A stretch of DNA of 64,000 nt. Origin: Lonicera japonica (Eukaryota; Streptophyta; Magnoliopsida; Dipsacales; Caprifoliaceae). The notes under the pieces were generated by a model. The model saw only the letters and a list, made by a program, of their open reading frames with translations, made no database searches and was not told the DNA's origin. The DNA lies in contig CM038468.1 in the NCBI GenBank assembly GCA_021464415.1, forward strand, positions 26,069,325 to 26,133,324, read 5' to 3'. This document shows, in pieces, positions 32,333-46,568 of this stretch. The position numbers and the translations under genes were made by a program. Every line of letters starts with the position of its first letter. Position 1 is the first letter of the stretch.

Positions 32333-33068
32333 GATTATTTAATATTATTCTGTTTCATTACCAACTAAATAAAGTGTGCATTTGGGATGCATCATGTCAA
32401 TCATCTGTTTAGTTTATTTGTTACTTATTTCTATTAGTCCTAAGTTGTTATTCCTTCGTTTTAGTTTTCAGTTGGGTCTTTATTGTTATGATCAATAAAA
32501 TTTAAGTTATCAATATATCTTATATGTGTGAATGTACTTGTTTGAGGTGCCTTTTACTGTCTACGATTTTGAGTCTGATATTGAATGGGTTATAGATTCA
32601 CTAAGTGTATATAGTTGGTAGTGTGGATACATAATTTTTGTCCACCGATTTGAACCTAAAATAATTCATTTAAAATAATTGTTATTATTGAGCATTTTAA
32701 GTAGTTAATTGCTTTTGTGTATAATACATATATTCACAAAGAATATTTAAATCATTTTTTACTTGGATGACACTCTTAGATGAAACAATTGCTTTACAGG
32801 TATTGCACATATAAAGTACTAGATTAAATTATACAAGGAAAATATTAGATTAATTTAAATCAAACACTTAGCATATTTAGAAATAAAATGGTAAACAAGT
32901 ATACGAACACACAATCTCATATGAGTTAATTAATCTATAGGTATCACAATATGAAGTGATAAAGTCATATACACGTTCAAAAGCTTCAATTAACTTAGAT
33001 GTCGATAATATTATAAATCAATATGTATGTATAATTTAGATTATAAATGAAGATGCATGTACAATTTT

Positions 33069-34526
33069 GAGTTTTTAACATTTTTGTCCCTTGATGTTTA
33101 CCTGGATTGTCACTTTAGTCCTTGATATTCAAATTTTGACTTTTCATTCCCTAATATATCTATCGCGTGTCACTTTTGTCCCTTAAACCAACTTCCGTTA
33201 AATTTGTGGACGGAAAAACGTGGTGTGCCACTCACGTGGCTTTGCTCGAGGGGGATAAAAAGAAATTCTAGTCTTTGGTTTGACCAAACCATTAATAAGA
33301 AGAAACAAAGATGGGAAAGAACAAAGAAAAAACAGAGGAGATCTTCAAGCCTCCTTTGTGCAGCTTGCAAGTCAACATAGCAGCATGAATTAGAGGGGTC
33401 AAATCCCAAGAAAACATCTCGAAAATAGCCCCTCACATCCCTTATAGATTTAGCAGTGGCATAAGCAAAAGGTTCACCACTTTTTTTACCGGAAAAAATT
33501 GTTGGGGCAGAAGTATTCGGGTGAGATATGTGTGGCTACCGACTGGAAGCCATGGCAGCCATAGAAACCGTAATAGCAGCGTTGGCAGAGGGCGTGTGCT
33601 GCTTGAAAACAGAATCAATGGAAGCAACAAAGAAATTTTTTGAACCACCACAAAAAACAGAGCACCCAGAGTTGGTGCTTTTCTCTCTTTGTTCTTTAGA
33701 TAAACTTTTTTCTTCTTCCAAATTCATTTTGCACGATGTCTGCTAGCTTTCGTCCATGGTGACCCATATGAACTCAAAGAGAAAGTCTTGATTTTTTCTT
33801 CCACACTTGAAAATTTTAAAGCATAAAATCCCAACCCAAGAGAGGAGATCTTCAAGCCTTCCTTGATCTTCAAAGTGGAGGAGGGATAATCTTCAAAAAA
33901 AATTGACTGTAAGAAGGGGAGAAACTTAGTGTAGAAAAGATCTACCCAAAAGTAAGAGGGGGAGAACCTTCGTCGGCGATTTTGGTGACTTGGTCTGCTA
34001 ATTGAATCGACCTAGCTAAGATTTGTTTTACTATCTCCGCTATTATATTGGAGCGAACTTAGATTGGGTACTACAAAATTTTTAGATTAGATCAACAAAG
34101 AAGTGAAACATGAATTTTAAATCCTAAAAAACAAACTCCATCGATGAGAAAATCACATAGAGGGGTTTGAGTTGAGTATACAAAAGGTTGAAGAAGAGAG
34201 AGGGGAATGGATATGGTGGTGTTTATGTGAAAGAATTGATGAAGGTGTTGGCAATGGAGGTACCCAAATTTTGTTCTTTCCCATCTTTGTTTCTTCTTAT
34301 TAATGGTTTGGTCAAACCAAAGACAAGAATTTCTTTTTTTACCCCTCCAGCAAAGCCACGTGAGTGGCACACTATGTTTTTCCGTCCACAAAATTAACGA
34401 AAGTTTGTTTAAGGGACAAAAGTGACACGCGGCAGATATGTTAGGGAATGAAAAGTCAAAATTTGAATATCAAGGACTAAAGTGACAATCCGGGTAAACA
34501 TCAAGGGACAAAAATGTTAAAAACTC
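33069..34526. mobile_element. non-autonomous Mutator-like element, copy C (1458 bp)
   Basis: Same element as at 5347, with GAGTTTTTAAC ends and TACAATTTT on both sides. Its internal minus-strand ORF is cut by a CAG-to-TAG change relative to copy A. Confidence 0.9.
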
Positions 34527-34782
34527 TACAATTTTAGATTTACTTTCACGTAATATGACTACATGTATAATTTACTGCAGTAAATATTATAATAAACTAT
34601 TATATATCTTTAATAATTTAAGTTAAATATATCATTTATTGCCGTACAGTAGTTAATCAATTTACATATGATCAATTGTTACTATATAGTAGTTAATCAT
34701 ATTACATACGTTGTTTGATAACTTGTTGATAGGAATAATTGAGGCTGATGATTACTAAGTATTTTCAACTCAATCCTTTCAC

Positions 34783-35076
34783 CTACACATGGTATCCCAA
34801 ATATTTGGATACCCAAATAGGTGTTAACCTGACATGTTTACCCCCAAAAACGAAAGTTCCAGTTTTTGTATTGTAACATTTTATAATTCGAACGAGATCT
34901 ATGTCTGACTTCCGGTGCCTGTTGATCGGGATGTATCCTTGGTTATACATGTCAAATAGATTCCAAAATGGAGTCCTCCTCATTGAATTAATATGAGCAG
35001 CATGGAGACCCCCCAGCCTTGAACAACACCATTGACCTTCCGAATGACACCGTATTCGAGCGGAACTGATCGGTTG
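34783..35076 (-). pseudogene. DUF1985/PMD-like fragment, copy C, frameshifted
   Basis: Same fragment as 6974-7354 (NLFDMYNQ, KCYNTKTGTFVFGGK). One T fewer in the run before ATACCC (CAAATATTTGG against CAAATATTTTGG) shifts the frame after WVSK, so the FGIPC end is lost. Changes such as Arg to Gly, Val to Ile and Glu to Lys separate it from copy A. Confidence 0.5.
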
Positions 35077-36761
35077 TCACTATGGCCGACTGCCCGACTC
35101 GTCATCTAACTGAACCTGAATGTTCAATTATTGTATAAATATTAGTCAACTGTATAATAACATTGATGATTAGTTAATCCCTTATAGCTGAACTAAAATA
35201 AAAGTATCATACTAATAAAATTACCATTTTTGCACTGCGTCCCTTGTGGTGAGTACCATGCCTTTTCCTTTTCTTTTCATTTGAAAGATGTACTTCTTTG
35301 ATCTTCGGTTGCGGCATGTTTAGAATAGTAACATATGCATTTGAAATCTATAAAAAACACATAACTGTAATTACCTTTTAACACCACAAAAAGTGTATTA
35401 TTGTTAAGCAAGTATTTTGCAAAATATATTGACACGTAAAATAAATTTTTGTAATCTACCCAATTCGTTGGTGATTTAAACCGGGGACTTCTCCGTGCAG
35501 GCTCATTTTTCGAGGAATTTCCTAAATGTAGGACATATCAAACAGAAATCGGTGCATATCAGTTCACCCCAAATCTGTAAAATATTCTTTCAAAAACATA
35601 TCCATCATGGAATACATATATATTACTTTTATAAATCGATAATCATCATATATGTTCATGTATATACTATTCGTTAAGTTAAAGTACGAGTAATGTACAA
35701 AATAGTTGGGTAGTAACTAATTAATCAAATAAATACCCTACCTTTTTCCCCACCTGTTACATAAACACATAGGGTTAATAAGTTATTCAATCTAGTATAC
35801 AAAACATCGATGCTCAAATCGGTATCAACATATGTGCAGAGCAAAGTATCAACATACGATGTATCTATTAATTTCGGGTTTAGACATGGTTTACCTATTC
35901 CTTATGGTTCATTATACCTCCAGCACTAGAAGTAAGTAATCGAGTTGTGAAGATTTCGTTCCGATGTCACTCGGTTATCCTGAACTGGACCGACGACCCG
36001 ACTACTAATATAGGTATTTATAATGTAATGGCGCTTGATTGTTTTTTTTTCCTTTGGTGAATCACCGTATTAATCTTCTTAGCAGATGTTTGGCCGTGAT
36101 TTTGAAGCAAATTTTACAGAGAACAGATGTGTAGAAGATTCTATTTAGTTAAAGATTATATAGAGGGCTATTGGTAAATATCTATGTGTACTATAGTGTA
36201 GAAGTTAGTATGACAAATTTAGCTTTTAACAAAATCGCACATTGGACTACATATCCCCACAAATCAGCGACTAGTCTAAACAAATATTCCCTTGTCATAT
36301 GTACAAAGTTCCGAAATCAGTTAAATGGGCCCGGGTTTTTAGTTTTGCACCTTTTTAAAAATTTGAATTTTATAATAAAACAAAGCATCAGAAAATAAAT
36401 TTGAATTGATAAGGATATATTTTTTTAATAAAATAAACCATAACCAAAACACAATATGCTATGAATTTATTTTTTTTAGAAATGAGACTAAATAGCATCA
36501 AAGTAATTTAGTTTCAAGATTCATCTTATAATCAGATCTTTAAACTTATTTTAACAAATATTGATATATTTTTTTTTTATTTTTGTATAATCAGACGAAA
36601 TTCGTATTATTTAGTTTAACTTACGTGTATAAAGTGATTGTGGTGCATATGAGATATACGTAATTGAAATTTAGTATTCATGGCCATTATTTAATAGAGA
36701 ACTAGGGGCAAATCCTAGTTTTCTATTAACAATTTAAAATTAACTTACATTTCAAATAAAT
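35077..36761. other. non-coding stretch, copy C
   Basis: Counterpart of 7355-9038; nothing recognised. Confidence 0.5.
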
Positions 36762-37592
36762 GATAACGTTGTTTATATTACATGTGCGCAAAAAGCTTTC
36801 AAATTTTTTATGTGCCCAACATTATATTATACAATAACCTTACGTGTTCGACTTCTATTAAATACATGCACTAAATTCTAGGAACTATTGTTTATTTACG
36901 CTCAATAAGTTATATAGATATACAATACTTAAAAAAAAGGCGATAACATTGTTTAAAAACAAGTGTCAAAAAAGCTTTCAAATTTTTTATGTGCCCAACA
37001 TTATATTATACAATAACCTTACGTGTTCGACTTCTATTAAATACATGCACTAAATTTTAGGAACTATTGTTTATTTACGCTCAATAAGTTATATAAATAT
37101 ACAATACTTAAAAAAAGGCGATAACATTGTTTAAAAACAAGTGTCAAAAAAGCTTCCAAATTTGCGACGTTTACAAGGTTATACTATAAGATAACATTGG
37201 TAATTCAATTGCTCTATAATTCGCGCACTATCTTATAGGTTAATATTTTATATCTACATTCAATAAGTTATATAGTACGCACGTCAACTATTATACATAA
37301 TAATAATTAAACACCATATTGTATATTTTAAACGTGTCCAATAGCTTTTCAAATTTTTGATGCGCACAATGTGATAGCATAAAATAACTTTGGTAATTCG
37401 ATTTATTTGAAAATCACGCATTAACTTCTAACATATTATTGTATATCTACATTCAACAAGTAATATAGTAGTCAAATCAACTAATATAAATATATAATTC
37501 TTAAATAGATGATAACATTGTATATATAACACGTGTTGAATAGCTTTCAAATTTTTAATTTTTTCAAGGTTATACTATGAAATAAGATTACT
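36762..37592. repeat. degenerate tandem repeat array, about 178-bp period, copy C
   Basis: Same unit order and decay as the array at 9039. Confidence 0.75.
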
Positions 37593-39287
37593 GATACAGG
37601 AAAAGTGACTATAAAATTTTCAAAGTTACCAAGGTTATAATATAAATTAAGTAACCTTACTATTATATAATCTTACGTTTTATATGTAAAATCCTGCGAT
37701 AAATCATATGTTATTAGTCATATTACCTATACTAAATACATACTTGGAATTTATCTTACAGTTATCACATATACTTGTTATAAATGCCCAATTTAATTGA
37801 TAATTTGAACGGTTCTCATATTATTATAGATTTAACATGAGGTATGTCTAACAGCTCTATACGCCGTATTTTGGAGTATTCAATTTTCATATTACGTTTG
37901 CTATATACATATATTTATAATACATTTATTCAATTTTTATACGAGGTACCAAGTATGATCAGATTGAGTATTATAACTTGTCAAGATGATAAATACTTGA
38001 GTATTAAAACTTGTTACTATGATCACATTCAGCATTATAACCATACTTACAACTAATTAAAACTATTGATATACTTCCAATAGATCGAAAGTATAAAATA
38101 ATGCGTTTTAAGACCAATAGTCGCATAGCGATGGTATGACCTAGATATATTTTCCCTTAATTTTGCCCGTAACCATATTAGTATTATATATGCATTACAT
38201 TTTTTTTTACACTTAGTCAAACGCTGATAACTATATATATATACACATGTCATTTTTATAGTTTTACTTGTATACACATCTATATTATGTATTTACCACA
38301 TCACTTGTTAACAGCTACTTACTATGTATTTGTTCTCAAACACAGTCTTATTGTATTTTATGTTATTTAAATTATAGTTGTACATGACTATATGATGCAT
38401 TCGTTATATAATTAAATTTTAATAATTTTTAGTCTGTATATTTGTAAATTTATTATTAAAATGTATTTGTACAATTTGTATTTGTTTATAGCCTTACGTA
38501 AAATATAAAGTACAAATCATCATCCGTATGTAAATTTTTATCTTTATATCGTTGTATTTTTTTTAAACCGTACCTAATTATCAATCGTATATGTACAACC
38601 ATATTTACACGACGTATATTTCGTTTATTCAAAACATATATGTTAAAAAAGTTTATAGTTAATTTGTTCTAAAGTTAAATATATAGGGGAATGCTATGTA
38701 AATTGTATCTCTGTACTATTGTAATTCTTTTTTGTTCAAATTATATGTAATTAATAATTATACATGTATAATTGTACGTAAAAAAATTGTACCTGTATAT
38801 CATACTTTATTCTACCATGATATGTCAAGATTAGATTAAATATATTAGTCAAATAATGCTAATTATCTAATCACACCTTCTCAGAAAACAGCTGGGACCT
38901 GGTTGAAAAACTTGAAACAGCTATATCGATATAAATTATGCACATTTTAACCAAAATATATGATATTGTCCACTAAATAAATTACAGCAAATCAATAAAC
39001 CTCTTTACCAACGGTGCAAAAAATATTTATAAAGCTTAATTAAATTCACCACCTAGAGGCTACTAATTACAATGTATTTACTCATTTCAAAACTGGTTAC
39101 TTTTCCAAACAAATTTAAATAATTTTCAAAAAATTTGAATATCCCTCCATATACACTTTCCACTTTTCACATATTACCGCCAAAAACATGTATATTTAAC
39201 ACCATGAATAGGACACCCCAAACTAACTGAAAATAATTAAAACTTGTTAGTATATATATACACACACACATATATATATATTTAATA
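37593..39287. other. AT-rich non-coding stretch, copy C
   Basis: Counterpart of 9871-11588, with several small deletions (for example near 38240 and 38660) relative to copy A. Confidence 0.5.
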
Positions 39288-39607
39288 ATGGATTTTATGT
39301 GCTATTGTGGACACACTGCTGTTACAAGGACATCAACTACCTCCAAGAATCCTGGTCGTCGTTTTCTTACTTGCTGCAATGGCCCTGTGAGTTTTTATAT
39401 TTTTTAATTATTTATATTACAATATATACATTATTCGATGCATTTATAGAAAACCTAATTTTTTGCAGAATAACGGATGCGGTTTTTTTTTGGTGGGAAG
39501 ATGTTGCAATTTGGATTCACTGTAATCGAAGGATTAGAAGATGGGAGAAGTTATTGTGGATTTGGTTCATTATATCTATCATCGTTATACTAAAATTTAT
39601 CCAGTAA
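39288..39607 (+). pseudogene. small GRF-type zinc-finger gene, frameshifted, copy C
   Basis: Exon 1 39288-39386 and exon 2 from 39469, with the same GTGAGT donor and TTGCAG acceptor as copy A. It carries the same nine-T run that moves WWED and the C-terminal hydrophobic helix out of frame. The shared state means it is not a random error in one copy. Confidence 0.65.
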
Positions 39608-40090
39608 ACAACTTAACAATATTGTAATATCTGTTTGGATGATTCATCTATTAGAGCCACACAATCCAAATCCATTGTACGAAGTTATTTAATAACTATT
39701 TGCAATATAATATAACATCTTCGTAATTTAAGTATATAACAATATATGTGCATCTTATTGTTCTTAGTAATAACATAATAATGATTTATTCAATGTTTAA
39801 ACCACACAAAAAAAAGGAAAGTTTATATTCACGTGCCTTGAATGATAATATTACACAAGGGAAATTTCTAAAATTAATATATATATTTAACATTACCTTA
39901 ATTATCCATTTATATTAATAAAAAATACTAACAAAATGCACTGAATATGTAGTTCTCAAATAATTAAAAATAAATAAGAATAACCATACCAAATATAGCA
40001 AAATAAAAATAGTTTCTTAACCAAAGTTGCAATCTTCTTTTTTTTTTTCCGAAAATGAAATACCTAATTTTAAATCTCCAAACAATATCA

Positions 40091-40579
40091 TCAATCTCCA
40101 GCAAACGGATTTTTGGAGGAGGAGCTGTGTGCGTAAAGATCATTATCTTCGGGTTCCGATCGATCTTCATTATTATTTGTATTTTCATCATCGCCGGTAG
40201 TTGTATCACTGTTGTTTAGATTTTCATTCTCTTCTCTCTCCAAATCAATCATGTCCTCCACCCAAGGCTGTTCTTCGTGATACAACCCATTGCCATGTTC
40301 AGTATTCTCGTCATCTTCATCGTTGTCTTCGTTGTCTACTGTCCCATCACTCCCATGTTCATCATCATCAACGTTATCTTCTATGTCATCATCCACATTT
40401 GCACCATGAATCTCTTGTCCAACGATGTTTGCATCTGTATTAACAGCATTACGTTCAGTATCTGATTGACTGAAACCTTGTGGGGATGTTTGTTCATTCA
40501 CCTTTTGGCGCTTGGTTGGTTCATCAATTTTTTGTAAACTGTTTGTTCTTTTAAGAGACCTGTCACTATTATCAGACAT
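40091..40579 (-). CDS. acidic, low-complexity hypothetical protein, copy C
   Basis: 162 codons, intact, one residue different from copy A (Asn for Asp in the DEDDENTEH stretch). Basic N-terminus with a likely nuclear signal, long acidic tract; function unknown. Confidence 0.45.
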   Translation of the reverse strand: MSDNSDRSLKRTNSLQKIDEPTKRQKVNEQTSPQGFSQSDTERNAVNTDANIVGQEIHGANVDDDIEDNVDDDEHGSDGTVDNEDNDEDDENTEHGNGLYHEEQPWVEDMIDLEREENENLNNSDTTTGDDENTNNNEDRSEPEDNDLYAHSSSSKNPFAGD

Positions 40580-41549
40580 GATTGTTCCTTCTGGGTTTTT
40601 CCGTTATTTGTATGTGGTCATTAGCAGCATTTAAACCCATTTAAAAGGACTTGACGATTGGCCAAATGATCATGACGCTTGAAATTCCGACCTTGTTTGA
40701 AAAACACTACAACAATTCATTGTGTGATATTATGCGAGTTGTTACTAACAAACTCTCTCCATGCGGGCCAAGTATATATAACTGCATTCACCTCTCATTA
40801 GGCAAGCCTTAAGGGAGTGTGTTTGTGATAATAAATTTACAATATGGGGTGTTTTTGACAAGGGTTTTTTTTGTGAAAATACCACCGCTCTAAAATAATG
40901 AAAAAAAAATTAATAGAAAATGAGTAAAATTTTCTTCCTGACAGTGGTTTTTGAGACAAAAAATTTTGAGGAATAATAATTTTATTTTTTTCAAAATAAG
41001 GGCTTGTTTTGCATGATGTGTTTTTATTTTTTAACAAATATATTTTTTGTCTCTCCTAAACTATAATTTAATGTCAAATAAACAACGATAGATAATAATA
41101 CATTAGAAAAAGGATTGCAAACTTAACTTTTGCATAGCAATTTTTTTTATCATGTATGCTTTTGTCAATAAATGGATTTAAAATTTTAACTTGTTGAAAT
41201 AACTGTAAAGCCATGTAAAACACTTGTGTATAGTATCTGCTAAAAAACATTTAGTACAAATTTAATTATGCATAATGCTATAAAAAAATTACAATCCGAA
41301 AATATATTGCAAAGTTAATGCTGAACTATTTCGTAGTTTGGTCAAGACAAATCCTTAATTTATAGTATAATATTTTTTATATTTTTTTTACAAAAACATT
41401 TCTAACAAGACCGTTTTCTAATATCACATATAATTAATAAATATTACAAATTAAATGTTGGGAGATCCAAAGAGAAAGGATGCTAAGACCGTTTATATTA
41501 ATCATTACAAATTTTATAATACAAAAATTTGTAAAAACTGGCATAAGAG

Positions 41550-41552
<3 letters not shown>

Positions 41553-41590
<38 letters not shown>
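41553..41590. repeat. (CT)19 microsatellite, copy C
   Basis: Four units longer than in copy A. Confidence 0.9.
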
Positions 41591-41593
<3 letters not shown>

Positions 41594-41676
41594 TGTCACA
41601 TGCAATGTAATTGATTAAATATTTTAAATTAATATGTTAACTAGAATTTAATGGAAGATTGAATCATTGGATATGG

Positions 41677-42425
41677 TAGGAGTGTAAACGGACCGGATAC
41701 TACACTATTTATTATTGGTATCTTCTTAAAATTTACTATCAAAATTCTTATCCGTATCCCTTCAGATACTATATTAAACTATTCTTATTTTTATCATATC
41801 AGATATCTCGGATTCGGATAACATCCCTAACCATTTTTCTATATAATTATATACATTTTTTTATTTTTTGCTAACCTAAAAATTAGCTCAATCTTAAAAA
41901 TATATTTGATTACATAATTTTTCAATTAAAATGTCACATTATGCAAGTTGTAACTCAAATAATGATTGTTTTTCTTCCTGTATAACCCAATAAGATTTAC
42001 GTTAAAATTATAATTTAATCACACAGATTAAAATTTAAATTCAAAGTTGAAAATCTCTATAATTTTGAATTTGATATGGTCTCGTAAATTGAATGCTAGG
42101 AAATCACATATGTTGTAAATAGTTTGCAGCCAATTGTTTTTTAGTTTATGTTTTTTGGTAAATTGGACCTGCTTGTGCACACCAGAATAAATCATGTTTG
42201 ATTTTTTTAAATGGGGAGAGATATATATACTAAATTATAACGAATACGGATATCCGCAAATACTAATAATCCACCTCAGATACGGATTATCCAAGTCGAA
42301 TGCTATCACTATCCATTTTCTCGGATATTTATAAATACAATCAAAATCCTCTTTTTCTAATATTCATTTGGATAAATATAAATTCGGAAAGGATTCTGAT
42401 TTTCGAATACCCATTTACACCCCTA
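41677..42425. mobile_element. hAT-like MITE, copy C (749 bp)
   Basis: Same element, ends and GATATGGT duplication as at 13971. Confidence 0.8.
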
Positions 42426-42810
42426 GATATGGTCTATGTTTTGTGCAAATTTTGAGAAAAATAAAGAACACATGAGCTTGTATAATAATGTTAAAGAAAA
42501 TTTACTTTAATTGAGCAAGTGTCACCTAATGAATTATTACAAGTTTTACTCCTAATCAAGGGATATTTTGCCAATGCACTCCACATGATGGATCTAATTT
42601 GAGATTGTACCCTACATTTTCAAATCGTTGAAAATGCACTCCACCATTCTCCACACATGCTAACACACGTTATATTTTAAACAAACTAACCAAAATATCC
42701 CTTTTTGGGACAAAACTAAATATAGACATTGAAAACAATAATGATGCACCATCTATTATAAAAGCAACCAAAAAGACGTAGTAGAATCACCAGTAAAATT
42801 GAGCAAGAAA

Positions 42811-43076
42811 ATGGGTGGAAGTGGTGAGCCTTTACCTACCAATTCCAAGGTATATGATGAATCTTTTCATTTTTTGCCCATAGTTACAATGCTTCATTTT
42901 AACACAGCAATGACCCCTTTGATGATATCTCTGTTTCACAGCACTTCTACTGTGGTGATGAAGGCCATTGGGTGAAATCATTCCATCTAAAGAATAGACT
43001 ATGTAAACTTGGCCGGTGCCCACAAAGGATGTCTCTGTATCAACTCAAGAACACAGTTGTGGATATAGGTTTCTGA
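42811..43076 (+). CDS. possible short two-exon gene, copy C
   Basis: Exons 42811-42849 and 42942-43076, as in copy A. No family recognised. Confidence 0.25.
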
Positions 43077-43904
43077 AATGTAAATGGTAAACACAATGCA
43101 AGGTGCTTGACTGGGTGGATACACTTTAAGTTAGGGAAGAAATGAATGAAGCATCATCAAGCAACACAATACGTACAAGTGCAAATGCAAATGTTAAAGT
43201 CACAATGAAAGAGAAGGGGAAGAAAGTCACTTATGAATGATAAGTGAATGATGTAATTGGGCTAGTAAGTAATTTTTTTTAAAGTAATATGTATTTCCAT
43301 TACCATATAAGCATCCAAATTTACAAACAGGCATAGCAAAAACATTTAACAAATAAAAAATCATTTAAATAAAGTGTATTCCCAGACAAAAAGGGTGCAT
43401 GAGCAGGGGGGATTAATGGAGGGAGATGTGATGCAAGTAAGGGAGAAGATATAACAATGTAGAGAGAGTGATTTCCTGCTTTCCTCTAACACAAAATTGA
43501 AACCAAAAGCTAAAAGAGAATATACTCGATTCATAGTTGCAAGAGCAATTGAAAGTTGAAACATGAGATTTCTTTAATAGATCCAACTAGTCTCTCCATT
43601 ATATATATTTGAGGGGTGAAAAATAAAAGAGATGAAAGAGTAAAGTAAAACTAAGTGATGTTGCCTAAAAATGGACAAGTTCCACGCTAGCATGGAGGGA
43701 ATAAGTGAACATCAAAGTACACATGCACATAATTTTAACTAGTAAAGAGAGATGGATATTAAATATGCAGAATGTAAATGAGACAAATATTTACATGTGG
43801 TTTGCCTCAGGGGGGACTATGTCTACACAAGGAAAATATAGGGCCAAGTTGTATTATAATAGATGAATACATGGTGGCCATGGATGGCATTTATATAGTA
43901 TTTT
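43077..43904. other. non-coding stretch, copy C
   Basis: Counterpart of 15371-16198; nothing recognised. Confidence 0.5.
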
Positions 43905-44625
43905 GAGTAAACAGCCCATTTAGCCACTAAACTTTCAATTTTATACCACTTTGCTCACTTAACTTTAAAATGAACCACTTTAATTATCAAACTTTTTAGT
44001 AAGTACCATATTTCCCATTTCGTCCAAATGAACTGTTAAAAATGACAGGATTAAGCAATGTGCCTAGCACATGACTTCATTTAAGGCCAAAATGGTCAAT
44101 TTACATTAAAAATACACCAAACCTCCATCTAGTACAGCAATGCCCATTCAGATCCCTATCCCCTTTCAAAATTCCTACCAGAGAAAATACTCGTTGAAGA
44201 CCCAATAAGTAACCATCCTCTGTTTGAGTTTGCAGAAAAATAGAATAAAACCATCATTTCAGGTGAATAGACGGACACATAAAAAAATCTTGCACTTAAC
44301 CCCAAAATTCAACTAAAATTTCAACTGTGGGTACTAGAAGAACAATGACGATCCATACAACAAAACAGCAATGATTGACGAATTAACAAAGATGATTCAA
44401 CAATATAACTAAATACCTAAATCCATCAAACAAAACACTTATAATTTGAATCGGGTCTGAATCCAAAATCACAAACATAGCTCAATGGAAATAGATTTAG
44501 ACTTCAAATTTGAATCAGGTCTGAATCCAAAACCCTTTTTTGCAAATTATTTCTTTGAGTGGAATGTGAGAGCACCATTGGAGGTCATATACGAAGCTTA
44601 TGAAGGTGAAAAAGAAGATGCAAAT

Positions 44626-46206
44626 TGTTGACCTTAAAGTCAATTAATCTTATTTTGATAATTACAATAAGTTAATAAAGTGTTATTTAACTCGGTTGTT
44701 CCAATGATGATAGCCATTTTAACCGATATATCTTCCGACCAAGTGTAACTTCAAATCGAAGCAAATCTCACACAAGCTTTACAATCGTCTCTACTCACAA
44801 GAAATGAACTCAAGTGATATACATGTGCTATACGAAGCCAAGAAAAGATCTAGATCATCAAGCAAGTGAAGATATGCACAAGAATGATCTCCACATATTC
44901 TACAAGTTATCAAAACCAAGAAAGGATCAAGAACATCAAACAAGTAAAGATACGCACAAGAAAATCAAGCATCACGAAGACTCGAATTATCATTAAATGG
45001 AGTGAGTGCTTAGATTTTATGTAAAGATAGTTTATTGATCAAATCCCTATAGCTCAAACATATTCTTGCATCTTTTAAAGATTGATTCAAACTAGCTTGA
45101 AATTGAATTTATTTGAAAAACATAATTTTACAAAAATCGAGTTTCAAAATAAATTCATATTAATTTTAAATGATCATATTTTAAGCTATAATAAAAATAG
45201 GTATCTTAGAAACATATCTTTGAGGTTCAAAAATCATTATAATCTTATTTAGAACTTAATTGTTAAATTGCAAAAATATATATTTTTTTTACATTAAAAA
45301 TTCGCTCAATTTTTGCCCAGTTTTGATCTAATGGTAAGATGGAGGCCTTCCCGAACTCCGATCATTTTGAAATTTTTACAGTAGTTAGACAACATCTCCT
45401 GGAAATTTTAACTAAAATTTGAGCATGATCCAACGGTCAAATTAGGAGAAATTAACAAAACAAATTTGAATTTTTTGTCAAAACTAGCTGTTGGAAAATT
45501 TGAAAATGTATACCTTGGAGCCAAAACCTCTCTTAATCATCCCCAACGGCCATATGGTTTTGCAAGCTATAAATATGAGGTCCTAGACATGTTTTAACAC
45601 ACCTTGAATCATTCTAATACGCTATTATTCATATATTCAAATATACAAAGATTGAAGAACACATTTTGATCAATCTTTCATTTTTGAGCTATATACTTTG
45701 ATCAATTTTGATATCTCTTAGTGTGAGCTTCATTTGTATTTTTTTATACACAAAAGAGATATTGTACATTGGTGTTAGCCACCAAAACTTATTCAAATCA
45801 TATTTGTGAGAGGTGTATCTCATAGAATAGCAAGAGGGATTTCTTGTGAGAGTATTGAGGGTGTTTCAATACTTGTAAGAGTGTGTGAGAAGAATATACT
45901 TGTAGAGGTTTGATCTTCACCCGGAAGGAGATCGGTTATAGTGGAAATTCTCGGGGAACTAACCGAGCGCGGAGTAGGGGAACAAGCCGAACCGTGTGGA
46001 CAAAAATCTTCGACTTCGATCGGTTCAATCTTTCTATCTCTTGCTCTATTATATTGTGCTATTTATTCATTGTGTTTGGAATTAACTTTGTTCTTCATTG
46101 CTTGATAAATATAGACATCAAATATTTTTAAATCATTTTTAAAAATCCTATTAAGTTTTAAAAACCCTATTCACCCCCCCCCCTCTAAGGTATTTTTCGA
46201 CCTACA
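44626..46206 (+). repeat. solo copia LTR, copy C (1581 bp), with divergent patch
   Basis: Near-identical to the LTR at 16920 except for about 110 bases at 45021-45131. That patch replaces about 210 different bases of copy A (17313-17520) and resembles instead the LTR at 2142 (2465-2580). Confidence 0.82.
45568..45575 (+). promoter_or_regulatory. putative LTR TATA box (solo LTR, copy C)
   Basis: TATAAATA in the conserved LTR block. Confidence 0.5.
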
Positions 46207-46568
46207 AAAATGACAACGTTTTAAACGAGAATCAAGACGAAAGATTGATGAATAATAACCATGAATTTTCTTTGTAGCTTTCTATGCATCTTCTTCTCAG
46301 GTTGCCACTCCGACGTCAAGTCCGGCGAGGTCTGAAGGGGCATTGCTGTAGAGGTTTGGTGTATTTTTAATGTAAATTGACCATTTTGGCCTTAAACAAG
46401 CTCATGTACTAAGCACATGGCTTAATTCTGACTTTTAACGGTTCATTTGGACGGAATGGGAAATATGATACTCGCTGAAAAGTTTGATGGTTAAGTGGCT
46501 CATTTTAAAGTTAAGTGGACAAAGTGGTACAAAACTAAAATTTTAGTGACCAAATGGGCTGTTTACTC

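Larger units (their letters stand above)
43905..46568. mobile_element. long-TIR element interrupted by solo LTR, copy C
   Basis: Ends GAGTAAACAGCC and GGCTGTTTACTC as in copy A, with the solo LTR nested at 44626-46206. The right TIR here (GACGGAATGGGAAATATGA) is closer to the left TIR than the copy A version is. Confidence 0.7.
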
